Shown here: positions 18,770-26,359 of the stretch, piece by piece
Numbering within the stretch: the first letter of the stretch is position 1
Layout: the number at the start of each line of letters is the position of its first letter
Origin: Symbiobacteriaceae bacterium
GTDB lineage: Bacteria; Bacillota; Sulfobacillia; Symbiobacteriales; Symbiobacteriaceae
NCBI GenBank assembly: GCA_029239785.1
Contig: JARBUG010000024.1
Span: forward strand, 1-40,304
Direction: 5' to 3'
DNA length: 40,304 bases
Notes under the pieces: model-generated
Database searches by the model: none
Seen by the model: the letters and a program-made list of their open reading frames with translations, nothing else
Told to the model about the DNA's origin: nothing
Translations under genes and position numbers: made by a program

Positions 18770-18982
18770 CTATGTAGCGGCCCGGGGGGCGGCCAGGGGC
18801 CCTGGCTTGCGCAGGCGGACCGCCAGCCCGGCCTCACGGAGCGGTACTCCGTCAAGTCTTTGCCGGGAGGCTGACTCTGCCCAGGTTAGTCGGCAACCTG
18901 GGCGCAAATTCTTGACGAATGCCCAGCGGGGCCTTGTCAGGAGCCAGGGCCGTCGCCCGCTCTCGGGTGCCACCCGAATCAC
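18770..18982 (-). CDS. Possible small coupled ORF after the M23 gene
   Basis: A 70-residue Arg-rich frame starts with GTG overlapping the M23 stop (GTGA) and ends just before the terminator. The overlap is the pattern of a coupled gene, but codon use in its first half is less GC3-biased than neighbours and no domain is recognised. It may be chance. Without it, 18761-18978 holds nothing evident. Confidence 0.22.
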   Translation of the reverse strand: MIRVAPESGRRPWLLTRPRWAFVKNLRPGCRLTWAESASRQRLDGVPLREAGLAVRLRKPGPLAAPRAAT

Positions 18983-19737
18983 CCGAGCAGCGGAGCGGGA
19001 TCGACCGGCACGCCCCGGTACCTGAGCTCCAGGTGCAGGTGAGGCCCCGTGCTGATCCCGCTGGTCCCCGTCAGGGCGATCACCGCCCCGGCGGCTACAC
19101 CGTCCCCGGCCCGGACCAGGGGCCGCTCCAGGTGGGCGTAGAAGGTACTCCAGCCCTCCCCGTGGTCGACCTCAGCCGCATAGCCCCACTGGCCCAGGGG
19201 GCCGGCGTGCACCACCCGCCCGTCGGCGGGCGCCCCAACCCGGGTGCCCACCGGTACCGCAAAGTCCACCCCCGTGTGCGACCGGTCGTACGACCGGTAC
19301 CCGGCGCTGACCGGCCCGGTCACGGGCGCCCGGAACCGCGGCGCCGCCGGCAGCCCGCCCTCGCCCGGCCGCTCGGGCCGACCCTCGTGCTGCCAGTTCA
19401 GCAACCAGGCCGCCACCAGCAGCCCCAAAACCGGCAACCCGAGCCAGACCCGCAGCGCCGGGGGCGCCACCGCCCCGACCGCCGCCCCGGCGCTGCCAAA
19501 GGCCAAACAGAGCAGGAGCGAATCGACCAGTTTCAGCCGCTGCAGCGGGGGCACGGAACCGGAGGCCCGCAGGGCGATGTACCCGGCTGCATAGCAACCC
19601 GCCGCCAGAGGCCCCACCAGCAACGGGAGGCCCCACCCGCCCCCGCTCAGCCAGCCTGCCGCCAGGCCGAGCGGCACGCCGAGGCGTGTCCAAATGAGAA
19701 GAATCCCGGCAGTGTGACCATACCACTGCCGGGCCAA
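18979..19737 (-). CDS. Membrane-anchored M23-family peptidase
   Basis: This is a predicted zinc endopeptidase of the lysostaphin/LytM type acting on peptidoglycan. The N-terminal half has about four hydrophobic helices (roughly residues 8-115). The C-terminal M23 domain has the zinc ligands in SHTGVDFAVPVGT and HLHLEL. The TTG at 19737 is chosen: AAAGG lies 8 nt upstream and it begins just after the motB stop. It is 252 residues long. Next to motAB it may help fit stators or basal bodies into the wall, but that role is inferred only from context. Confidence 0.82.
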   Translation of the reverse strand: MARQWYGHTAGILLIWTRLGVPLGLAAGWLSGGGWGLPLLVGPLAAGCYAAGYIALRASGSVPPLQRLKLVDSLLLCLAFGSAGAAVGAVAPPALRVWLGLPVLGLLVAAWLLNWQHEGRPERPGEGGLPAAPRFRAPVTGPVSAGYRSYDRSHTGVDFAVPVGTRVGAPADGRVVHAGPLGQWGYAAEVDHGEGWSTFYAHLERPLVRAGDGVAAGAVIALTGTSGISTGPHLHLELRYRGVPVDPAPLLG

Positions 19738-19750
19738 CTGATATGCCTTT

Positions 19751-20548
19751 CTAGTTCCGGCGCAGCACGACGACATTGACGATGCCATCCACACCGGCCC
19801 CCTTGCCATATCCGATTACCGCGAACCGGTCCGGGGCCAGGCCATGACGGCTCACCAGATACCCCACCACGGCGCTGGCCCGCCGTGTCGCCAGGTCCCA
19901 CGGGGCGTCCTTGGCGGCAGCATCCGGGGCGCCTTCCACCAGAATCGACTCCCCGGTCTTCTTGAGCTGGGCGCTGATCTGGTCAAGCAGGGCGGTGCCG
20001 CTGGGCTTCAGTTCGGCCTGCCCTTCGGCAAAGAGCACGCTGGTCAGCACGCTGACAACCACGCCCCGGTCCTGCAGTTCTACCGATAGCTGACCGGCTC
20101 GGGCGCCCGCCAGCCCGCTCATGCCACTCTTGACACCGGCCAGCGGGTCGGCCGGCGGTGCCGCGGGCTGGGTCTGCGGCTTCGTCGACGGCGCAGCCGG
20201 CTCGGGGTCGGGCTCGGGGGTCACGGGCGCCACCACCGGCGGCGCCGGCACCGCCGTCACCGGGTCGACGGGGGCGGGCTGCCCCGGCGCCGAATTCGGG
20301 TCCGTCCCCGGCTGCACCGGCGCGGTATTGATCGGGTTGCCCCCGACCGGCAGCGGCGTGCCAAGGCCGCCGCCGCCCAGGCTGGTCGCCAGCGACTCCT
20401 TGACCGCCTCGAACTTCTCGTTATCCACCCGGGCCATCGAGTAAAGAATCATAAACACAACCATCATCAGGGTCATCAGGTCCGAATAGGAGACCAGCCA
20501 CCGGCCGGATGAACCGCCGTGACCGCCGCCGCCTGCCTTATCGCTCAT
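19751..20548 (-). CDS. motB: Stator protein MotB
   Basis: MotB forms the proton or sodium channel with MotA and anchors the stator to peptidoglycan. The plug/TM region reads SYSDLMTLMMVVFMILYSMA with the ion-binding Asp23. A Pro/Ala-rich linker (about 65-130) leads to an OmpA-like domain (about 145-265, with SVLFAEGQAELKPSG and the later RRASAVVGYLVSRHG). The ATG overlaps the motA stop (ATGA). Length 265 aa. The coupling ion cannot be read from the sequence with confidence. Confidence 0.94.
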   Translation of the reverse strand: MSDKAGGGGHGGSSGRWLVSYSDLMTLMMVVFMILYSMARVDNEKFEAVKESLATSLGGGGLGTPLPVGGNPINTAPVQPGTDPNSAPGQPAPVDPVTAVPAPPVVAPVTPEPDPEPAAPSTKPQTQPAAPPADPLAGVKSGMSGLAGARAGQLSVELQDRGVVVSVLTSVLFAEGQAELKPSGTALLDQISAQLKKTGESILVEGAPDAAAKDAPWDLATRRASAVVGYLVSRHGLAPDRFAVIGYGKGAGVDGIVNVVVLRRN

Positions 20549-21327
20549 GCCGGCTTTTCTCCCTTCGCCTTCTTCTTCCCGTGCGACGCACTATAGACCG
20601 CCGTCAGACGCTCGCTGAGCGCCCGCGGATTCTGTCCGGTTTGAATGCCCAGGATCCCGTCGATCAGCATCTGGCCGTAAAGCGTCTCCTGGTGCGCTGC
20701 CAACTTGATCTTGCTGCCCAGGGGGAGGAAGCACATGTTGGCGAAGGCCAGTCCGTAGAACGTCGCCAGGAAGGCGACGGCGATGGCGGGGCCGAGGGTG
20801 TCAGGCTTGTCCAGGTTGCCCATGATGTGAATCAGACCCAGTACGGTGCCCATAATGCCCAGGGTCGGGCAGTAACCGCCGGCGGTGTCGCACACGGCGG
20901 CTGCATGATGCAGGTCATCCTCGTTCATTTTGACCATGGCGGAGAGCACGTCCTTGACCACGTCCGGGTCGCCGCCGTCCACCACCATCGTCAGGCCGGT
21001 CTTCAGCACCGGGTGGGGCGCCTTGGCCACATCTTCCTGCAGGGCCAGAATGCCGCCCCGGCGGGCCTTTTCCGCCAGGCTTGCCAGGTACTCAATGGAG
21101 CCGGCATAGTCCAGCCTCAGCGGCTTGACTGTGCGCTTCATGGCGCCGCCCAGGTGCTTGAGGTCCTGCATGGTGTGGGACATAACCGTCGCGCCGATTG
21201 TGCCGCCGACCACGATCATAAAGGCCGTGGGACCGACCAGCGAATCGAGGTGCAGCCCCTCCAAAATCGCCCCGAGCAGAACGCAAGCGAGGGCAATTGC
21301 CAAGCCACCTAAGGTTGCGAAATCCAT
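20545..21327 (-). CDS. motA: Stator protein MotA
   Basis: MotA has four membrane helices and contacts FliG to generate torque. It begins MDFATLGGLAIALACVLLGA. Conserved MotA/TolQ/ExbB features include the glycine-rich FMIVVGGTIGATVMS and, before the third helix, GGYCPTLGIMGTVLGLIHIM. The ATG at 21327 has GGAGGGATC upstream; a longer reading to 21342 lacks support. Length 260 aa. It is followed by overlapping motB. Confidence 0.95.
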   Translation of the reverse strand: MDFATLGGLAIALACVLLGAILEGLHLDSLVGPTAFMIVVGGTIGATVMSHTMQDLKHLGGAMKRTVKPLRLDYAGSIEYLASLAEKARRGGILALQEDVAKAPHPVLKTGLTMVVDGGDPDVVKDVLSAMVKMNEDDLHHAAAVCDTAGGYCPTLGIMGTVLGLIHIMGNLDKPDTLGPAIAVAFLATFYGLAFANMCFLPLGSKIKLAAHQETLYGQMLIDGILGIQTGQNPRALSERLTAVYSASHGKKKAKGEKPA

Positions 21328-21368
21328 GCGTGATCCCTCCACGTGCCGCCAGGCGGATGTCGGGGAAG

Positions 21369-21399
21369 AAGCCGCCCCTCCCGAGGGGAGGGGCGGCTT
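21369..21399. terminator. Strong hairpin terminator after flagellin
   Basis: AAGCCGCCCCTCCC (21369-21382) and its exact complement (21386-21399) form a 14-bp stem with a 3-nt loop. On the minus strand it follows the flagellin stop at 21424 and is followed by TTCTTCC. It isolates flagellin from motA. Confidence 0.88.
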
Positions 21400-21423
21400 C
21401 CCCGGTAAGCTAATCCCGAGATA

Positions 21424-22857
21424 CTACTGGAGCAGGGAGAGCACGCCCTGGGAGAGCTGGTTGGCCTGGGCCAGCATGGAGGTCGAGGCCTGCTGCAGCA
21501 CCTGGTGCTTGGTGAACTGGGCCATTTCGGCGGCCATGTCGAGGTCGCGGATGCGGCTCTCGGCGGCGGTCAGGTTCTCGTTCTGCGTCTGCAGGGTGGA
21601 GATGGCGTTCTCCAGGCGGTTCTGCATGGCGCCCATCTTGGCACGCTCGCCGGAGACGGTGGAGAGGGCGCCGTCCAGGGTTTCGATGGCGTTGGCCGCG
21701 TTGCTCTTGCTCCCGATGCTGATGGAGCTGGTGCCCACGCCCAGGTTGGTGGTGGTCAGGTTGCCCAGGGCGGTGGCGATGGTCTCGCCCTTGTTGGCGC
21801 CGACCTGGAAGGTGGCCTCGTTCTTGGTCAGCACCAGCGAGGAGGCGGTGCCGCCAGAAGCCGTGGCGGTGAACTTGACGCCCTGGAGGGTGCCGGTGCC
21901 GCCCTGGAACTCGTTGCCCTTGAAGGAGAAGCCGCTGGCGCCGGCGATGGTGGCGGCGGCATCCTGCGAAGTCTGGGTGGTGTTGGTGAAGCCGAAACGG
22001 CGGCTGTCAGCCATGATCTCGTTCACACCGACGTCGCCATGGGTGCCGTCCACGTTGGATTCCAGCGTGAACTTGTTGGCGCCGTAGCTGACCTGGAAGT
22101 TGAAGCCCTGGCTCTGGGCAGCGGAGTTGATGTCGGCGGCCAACTGGGCGGCGGTCATGGTGCCCTTGCCGTTCAGGCTGTAGACCAGGGTCTTGCCTTC
22201 CTGCGTGAAACGCAGCTCGTCGGAGGCGCCAAAGGCAGTGCCGAAGTCAGCGGCCAGGTCAGCGCCGCCGCCGATGGTGGCGGCCGAACCGTCATCCTTC
22301 AAGGAACCGGTGGTCTCGATCACCTGCTCACGGGCGAGCTGGGTGACGTCAACGGTGAAGGTGCCGCTGGCGGTCATGTTGCTGTCAACCCGCACGTTGC
22401 TGATCTCGTTGCCCGCCGAGATGGTGCCGTTGGCGCCGACCTCACCGTTGATCAGCTTCTTGCCGTTGAAGGTAACGGATCCGGCGGTGCGGTCGATTTC
22501 GGACTGCAGCGCCTTGAACTCCTCGGACAGCTTGGTCCGGTCGGTGTCCTGCAGGGTGTCGGAACCGGCCTGAACAGCCAGCTCACGCATGCGCTGCAGC
22601 ATCTCCTGAATCTTGCTGGCGCCGCCCTCGGCGGTCTGCACCATGGAGACGGCGTCCTGGGTGTTCCGGGTCGCCATGTTAATGCCACGAATCTGGGCCC
22701 GCATCTTCTCAGAAACGGCCAGACCGGCGGCGTCGTCCGCAGCCTTGTTGATCCGGAAACCGGAGGAGAGGCGCTCCAGGGACTTGGCCATGTTGGTGCC
22801 GTTGGTGGAGAGGTTGCGCCAGGCGTTCATCGCGGCCATGTTGTTGTTGATACGCAT
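21424..22857 (-). CDS. hag: Flagellin
   Basis: This is the filament subunit. The N-terminal D0/D1 region (MRINNNMAAMNAWRNLSTNG, then LSSGFRINKAADDAAGLAVS) and the C-terminal region (RDLDMAAEMAQFTKHQVLQQ, ending SQGVLSLLQ) are canonical. A central variable domain (about 180-370), rich in Thr, Ser, Gly and Ala, gives 477 residues, longer than Bacillus Hag. AAGGAGG precedes the ATG with a 10-nt spacer. That site can pair with an upstream leader segment. The gene is monocistronic with its own terminator. Confidence 0.97.
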   Translation of the reverse strand: MRINNNMAAMNAWRNLSTNGTNMAKSLERLSSGFRINKAADDAAGLAVSEKMRAQIRGINMATRNTQDAVSMVQTAEGGASKIQEMLQRMRELAVQAGSDTLQDTDRTKLSEEFKALQSEIDRTAGSVTFNGKKLINGEVGANGTISAGNEISNVRVDSNMTASGTFTVDVTQLAREQVIETTGSLKDDGSAATIGGGADLAADFGTAFGASDELRFTQEGKTLVYSLNGKGTMTAAQLAADINSAAQSQGFNFQVSYGANKFTLESNVDGTHGDVGVNEIMADSRRFGFTNTTQTSQDAAATIAGASGFSFKGNEFQGGTGTLQGVKFTATASGGTASSLVLTKNEATFQVGANKGETIATALGNLTTTNLGVGTSSISIGSKSNAANAIETLDGALSTVSGERAKMGAMQNRLENAISTLQTQNENLTAAESRIRDLDMAAEMAQFTKHQVLQQASTSMLAQANQLSQGVLSLLQ

Positions 22858-22863
22858 GAGATA

Positions 22864-22977
22864 GGTGCCTCCTTGCAGTAGTTCGCGCCATCCTTAGCGC
22901 TGAAGTTCCGGTCCCCGGCGGGGCGGCGTCGGCGCCGCTCTCTCGTGGTCCGGTGCTCTATGACTGAAAGAGGCACC
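22864..22977 (-). promoter_or_regulatory. Flagellin leader able to mask its ribosome binding site
   Basis: On the minus-strand RNA the segment from 22874 to 22864 (AAGGAGGCACC, containing the Shine-Dalgarno) is complementary to that from 22977 to 22967 (GGUGCCUCUUU) over 11 positions with one G-U pair. The intervening RNA has local hairpins, including GCGGCG-CCGA-CGCCGC (22924-22939). This would hide the ribosome binding site in a long-range stem. Confidence 0.55.
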
Positions 22978-22995
22978 CTCTACCTGTGAGTCCAG

Positions 22996-23022
22996 AATAT
23001 GGCGTTTCAGCCCGGTTTTTTG
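22996..23022 (-). promoter_or_regulatory. Candidate sigma-28-like promoter for flagellin
   Basis: On the minus strand CAAA (23022-23019) lies 15 nt before GCCATATT (23003-22996). Sigma-28 consensus is TAAA, N15, GCCGATAA/T. The -10 matches only if one base is missing, so this is a tentative call supported mainly by its position before flagellin. It implies a leader of roughly 130 nt. Confidence 0.38.
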
Positions 23023-23074
23023 GGGTTGGCATCGCTTGATCTCGCTTTTTCGCCCCAGATTACCCTTTTTTCAC

Positions 23075-23875
23075 CTATTTTCGCCTGACCACCGTCACAA
23101 AGCGAGGTTGTTCATACGAAAAGAGCGGTGAGTCGAAGCGCTCACGCCAGACCGGCTGCAGGCCTGCTTCCTTCAGGAGGCGGGTCTGCTCCTGTCGTTC
23201 CGCCTCGCCGAGGTTGGCGATCAACAGTGCACCCCCGGGGCGTACCAGGCTCCACACATGCGCCAGCACGGCGCCGGGCTGCAAGCAGCGGCGGGGCAGC
23301 CCCCAGCGCTGCGCATCGGCGGGGAAGAGAAACGGGAAGAGCATCAGAGCCAGATGGGCGGGGCGCCCATAGGCCCTGATGTCGCCGGGCAGGTACCGCA
23401 CACCTGGCAGGCCCCCCACGTAGGCCTCCGCCCAGTCAAACCGCGACCGCCATCCCCGGTAGAGGGCGTAGGCATCCAGTTCCACCCCATCGAGCGATAA
23501 CTGCCGAGGCGCCGCAGCGCCCAACGACCGCAGCACGCCATAGAGCGGCCGCACATAGAACCAGTCGCCGGCGCCGGCGTCCAGCACCGTCAGGGGGTCG
23601 GGTAACGCCACCTGCGCCCCGTGCAGCGCCGCCTCCACCATCGCCGCGTAAAAGAGGCTGGCTGCAAAGTCGGTCCGGCCAGACGCCATCTGCCACTGCT
23701 GCAGCCCGTACGTCGTCACCAGCCGCTCCGCCTCCGCCGCCCCTGCTGCCCCGCCTGCCCCGGCCGCACCAAACAGGCCCGCCTTCGACTCGCCGGGCAG
23801 GCGGGCCGGCCCCCGCCGCAGCCTGACCCACTGCCTGATGCGAAAATCAACCTCATTGCGCAGCCAGCCCCACAT
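23075..23875 (-). CDS. Class I SAM-dependent methyltransferase-like protein
   Basis: A 266-residue protein has a SAM-binding motif I at about 96-105 (TVLDAGAGDW) and an acidic end of strand 2 (LDGVELDAYALY). Late strands contain RPGGALLIANLGE and a C-terminal FVTVVRRK. The N-terminal 90 residues are helical and basic, followed by an Ala/Gly-rich linker at about 35-50. The start at 23875 is taken because GGGGAGG lies 8 nt upstream. The substrate is unknown. Its place directly upstream of flagellin hints at a motility link, but no motif supports flagellin modification. Confidence 0.66.
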   Translation of the reverse strand: MWGWLRNEVDFRIRQWVRLRRGPARLPGESKAGLFGAAGAGGAAGAAEAERLVTTYGLQQWQMASGRTDFAASLFYAAMVEAALHGAQVALPDPLTVLDAGAGDWFYVRPLYGVLRSLGAAAPRQLSLDGVELDAYALYRGWRSRFDWAEAYVGGLPGVRYLPGDIRAYGRPAHLALMLFPFLFPADAQRWGLPRRCLQPGAVLAHVWSLVRPGGALLIANLGEAERQEQTRLLKEAGLQPVWRERFDSPLFSYEQPRFVTVVRRK

Positions 23876-23907
23876 GCGCCTCGCCTCCCCTCGTAGCATG
23901 CCAGGGG

Positions 23908-23924
23908 TTGGCACGCTCCTTGCA
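23908..23924 (+). promoter_or_regulatory. Sigma-54 (RpoN) promoter upstream of cheY
   Basis: TTGGCACGCTCCTTGCA at 23908-23924 matches the sigma-54 consensus TTGGCACG-N4-TTGCW at every defined position. GG and GC are separated by the required 10 nt. It points towards cheY (24067). The expected start of transcription is near 23934. No enhancer-binding protein gene is in the window. Confidence 0.8.
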
Positions 23925-23932
23925 CAGGAGAT

Positions 23933-24009
23933 GGCACCAGTGAGGCTGCGGGACGCAGTGGACCCGTCCGCAGCCCCGGAACTGTCCAGAATGTGGGCAG
24001 TTTGGTGTC
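23933..24009 (+). ncRNA. Predicted three-way-junction leader RNA of cheY-cheX
   Basis: By hand folding, P1 pairs 23933-23939 (GGCACCA) with 24003-24009 (TGGTGTC; one G-U). P2 pairs 23944-23955 with 23965-23975 (11 bp, one bulged G at 23952, 9-nt loop). P3 pairs 23980-23987 (AACTGTCC) with 23995-24002 (GGGCAGTT; one G-U, 7-nt loop). Joining strands are GTGA and CCGG, with none between P3 and P1. The 5' edge coincides with the start expected from the sigma-54 promoter. The 3' strand of P1 overlaps palindromes at 24006-24015 and 24011-24020. No known riboswitch class is recognised. Confidence 0.5.
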
Positions 24010-24066
24010 TAGACATGTCTGATGTGGGAGCGGTTGGCCACGAATCGCTGAGAGGGAGAGGGTCAG

Positions 24067-24426
24067 ATGAGAAAGGTACTGCTGGTCGACGATGCAGCCT
24101 TTATGCGCATGCGCTGCGCCAAACTTCTCACGGCTGAGGGGTTCCAAGTGGCCGAAGCTGCCAATGGCCGCGAGGCCGTCGAACAGTACGAGGCGGTCCG
24201 TCCTGATCTGGTCCTGATGGATATCACCATGCCGGAGATGGATGGCATTACGGCCACCCGCGAAATCACGCAGCGTGACCGTGCGGCGAACGTCATCATG
24301 GTCAGCGCCCTGGGGCAGCAGAGCATGGTGATGGAAGCGATCAGGGCCGGCGCCAGAGACTTTGTGGTCAAGCCCTACGAACCGGACCGGGTTTTGGGTG
24401 CGATCAGGCGGATTTTCCCACAATAA
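24067..24426 (+). CDS. cheY: Chemotaxis response regulator CheY
   Basis: This single-domain receiver protein binds the flagellar switch when phosphorylated. All key residues are present: acidic pair Asp8-Asp9, phosphoacceptor Asp52 (LVLMD), Ser80 and Lys102 (VVKPY). At 119 residues it has no output domain. The ATG follows an AG-rich ribosome binding site (GAGAGGGAGAGGG). It is followed by cheX, whose product would dephosphorylate it. Its likely binding site is the EIDALF tail of the protein at 3290. Confidence 0.92.
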   Translation: MRKVLLVDDAAFMRMRCAKLLTAEGFQVAEAANGREAVEQYEAVRPDLVLMDITMPEMDGITATREITQRDRAANVIMVSALGQQSMVMEAIRAGARDFVVKPYEPDRVLGAIRRIFPQ

Positions 24427-24442
24427 CGGAGGGCGCGAGAGC

Positions 24443-24910
24443 ATGCAGACGAACTTGGCGGATCCGTTTGTTTCCGCCGCTGTGCGCATTTTGACGGCTG
24501 AACTCGGGAGCGAAGTGGCCCGGCAGGAGCGCCGCAACGAAGATGAGCCGATCCTCGGCGGCGATGTGACGATTATGGTTGGGATTACCGGTGACGTGAA
24601 GGGGCTCGTGGCACTGGCCATGTCGATGGAGACGGCCGGGGCCATTGCCGGGGCGATGATGGGGGGGCCCGGCGCAGAGTTGGACGAGATCGGCAAGAGC
24701 TGCGTGGCCGAGCTGGGCAACATGATCGCCGGCATGGCCACCGTGGAGTTGGAGCAGGAAGGGTACCCGTCCAACATTACGCCTCCGTCGGTGGTGACGG
24801 GCCGGAGCATGACCATCTCCACCGGGGTGGGCGGTGGTCGGGTCGTATTCCCCCTGACCACCAGTTTCGGCCACATCGCCCTGCACGTTTCGCTCAAGCT
24901 GGCCGCGTAG
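24443..24910 (+). CDS. cheX: CheY-P phosphatase CheX
   Basis: This is a CheC/CheX/FliY-family phosphatase. The catalytic pattern ExxN is seen at Glu90-Asn93 in DEIGKSCVAELGNMIAG. Only one such motif is present, as in CheX, whereas CheC has two. The ATG at 24443 has GGAGGG upstream; a longer reading would overlap cheY. Length 155 aa. Transcription probably comes from the sigma-54 promoter ahead of cheY. Confidence 0.87.
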   Translation: MQTNLADPFVSAAVRILTAELGSEVARQERRNEDEPILGGDVTIMVGITGDVKGLVALAMSMETAGAIAGAMMGGPGAELDEIGKSCVAELGNMIAGMATVELEQEGYPSNITPPSVVTGRSMTISTGVGGGRVVFPLTTSFGHIALHVSLKLAA

Positions 24911-24928
24911 GGCTGCACACCGACAGGA

Positions 24929-24971
24929 AAAAGCCTCACCGCCCGGTCCGTGATCGGGGGGTGAGGCTTTT
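24929..24971. terminator. Bidirectional terminator between cheX and MFS gene
   Basis: AAAAGCCTCACC (24929-24940) and GGTGAGGCTTTT (24960-24971) form a 12-bp stem with U-tracts on both strands. It serves the convergent cheX and MFS transcripts. Confidence 0.9.
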
Positions 24972-24983
24972 GCTGTTGCTCGG

Positions 24984-26246
24984 TCAAGTGCTGGGCTGGC
25001 CGGCGGCCCTGGGGGCCCGTAGGTCAGGGGAAGGCCCCGCCGCGGCGTCACCGTCGATGCTGCGCAGGGCCGAGCTGCTGATGGCCAGCAGGGCAACGAC
25101 CACGGGCACCAGCCCAAACAGTGCCAGCATGGCCGGCAGCCCGGCCCGCTCCGCCACCAGGGAGCCCAGGAAGGCGGAGAGCGGCATGACGCCCCAGGCG
25201 ATGGTCAGGCGGATGGATGCGACCCGGCCCTGCATCTCCTGCGGGATCAGGCGCTGGAAGAGCGCCTGGTTCTGGGGGTTGAACATGCCGAGGCCGACGC
25301 CGCAGAGCACCAGCAGGGCGGCGGCCGCCGTCAGGTGGCCGGGGGTGAGGAGCGAGAGCGCGGCAATCGTGCCGCCGCTGACCGCCAGCGGCAGCATCAT
25401 CGCGAGGCGCCGCCGCTTCATGTCGCCCGCCCAGGCAATGGCCAGGCTGCCCAGAAAGTTGCCCGCCGTGAGCGCTGAACCCAGGAAGCCCACCGCCGTG
25501 GCGCTTCCCCCGAGTTGCTCCCGCACGAAGGGCACCAGCATGGAGCTGTTGGCGGTGGTCGCGAAGTTGATGGCCGCCACCGCCAGCATCACCACCAGCA
25601 GGGCTGGAATCTGCCGGAAGACGCGGAACCCTGCAGCCATCTCTCCCCAGTAACTGCCGCGGGCACCGGGGCGGTGCTGGACAACCCCCACCGCCTGCGG
25701 GATCAGGACCAGGGAGAGGGCGGCGAGGCCGTAGCTGACGACATCGAGCACCATCGCCGGCACCGGGCCGACGGCGGCCACCAGGGCGCCGGCCATGGCC
25801 GGGCCGGCGAGGCCCACGCCGGTGGTCAGGCTCTGGGAGAGCGAGTTGGCCCGCACCAACTGCTCCCGGGGGACGATGAGCGGCATCAGGGAGAAGGCTG
25901 CGGGGGCGTAGAGGGCGCGGCTGAGGCCGGCCAGTACCGCCACCGCGTAGAGATGCCAGACCTGGAGCAGCCCCGCCATGGCCAGGGCGGGGGCAATGGC
26001 GTAGACCATCATCTGGATGATGTTCAGGTTGCGCAGCAGCGCGATGCGATTGAAGCGGTCGACCAGCGGGCCGCCGAAGAGGCGGAGGAGCGTTTCGGGC
26101 AGGGTGGACATCATCAGAACGGTGCCCATGGCCAGTTTGGAGCCGGTCAGTTCGTAGACCAGCCAGGCCTGGGCGATGGTGCCGAAGCTGGTGCCGAGCA
26201 TGCTGATGGTGTGTCCGGACATGATGATCCAGAATCTGCGGTTCAT
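24984..26246 (-). CDS. Major facilitator superfamily exporter
   Basis: A 420-residue protein with about 12 membrane helices resembles the EntS/MFS_3 group of exporters. Features include SGHTISMLGTSFGTIAQAWL at the N-terminus and GGPLVDRFNRIALLR, the typical loop 2-3 signature. The ATG at 26246 follows AAGGTG; a reading to 26327 would run through the promoter. It is divergent from the ArsR-type gene at 26439, so that protein probably represses it. Substrate unknown, perhaps a drug or a small metabolite. Confidence 0.88.
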   Translation of the reverse strand: MNRRFWIIMSGHTISMLGTSFGTIAQAWLVYELTGSKLAMGTVLMMSTLPETLLRLFGGPLVDRFNRIALLRNLNIIQMMVYAIAPALAMAGLLQVWHLYAVAVLAGLSRALYAPAAFSLMPLIVPREQLVRANSLSQSLTTGVGLAGPAMAGALVAAVGPVPAMVLDVVSYGLAALSLVLIPQAVGVVQHRPGARGSYWGEMAAGFRVFRQIPALLVVMLAVAAINFATTANSSMLVPFVREQLGGSATAVGFLGSALTAGNFLGSLAIAWAGDMKRRRLAMMLPLAVSGGTIAALSLLTPGHLTAAAALLVLCGVGLGMFNPQNQALFQRLIPQEMQGRVASIRLTIAWGVMPLSAFLGSLVAERAGLPAMLALFGLVPVVVALLAISSSALRSIDGDAAAGPSPDLRAPRAAGQPST

Positions 26247-26298
26247 CGTTTGCGGTTCACCTTTCTGTTCAACTGTGTTGGAACTGATGTTAATTGTT

Positions 26299-26327
26299 AT
26301 GGTAGCGTTGAACAGGGTGGAAGTCAA
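26299..26327 (-). promoter_or_regulatory. Sigma-A-type promoter of the MFS gene
   Basis: On the minus strand TTGACT (26327-26322) and TACCAT (26304-26299) are separated by 17 nt. The spacer contains GTTCAAC, one of the repeated half-sites in this gap, so a bound regulator would block RNA polymerase. Confidence 0.6.
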
Positions 26328-26336
26328 TAGGGTGTT

Positions 26337-26359
26337 TTGAACTGTGTGAATCTGTTCAA
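26337..26359. promoter_or_regulatory. Candidate operator, TTGAAC-N11-GTTCAA
   Basis: A perfect inverted pair of 6-bp half-sites (26337-26342 and 26354-26359) lies between the divergent MFS and ArsR-type genes. Related half-sites occur at 26267 (GTTCAAC), 26307 (GTTGAAC) and 26365 (GTTGAA). This clustering fits binding by the adjacent winged-helix regulator. Confidence 0.5.

Noticed and set aside
23933..23980. Resemblance of GGGACGCA to the c-di-GMP-I (GEMM) riboswitch core
   Set aside because: The conserved GGCAAACC and GNRA tetraloop elements are missing and the bases fall inside the P2 stem of a different fold.
23960..23985. Similarity of GCCCCGGAACTGT to the cobalamin riboswitch box
   Set aside because: Only this short stretch matches; the rest of the B12-box structure is absent and the bases are used in P2 and P3.
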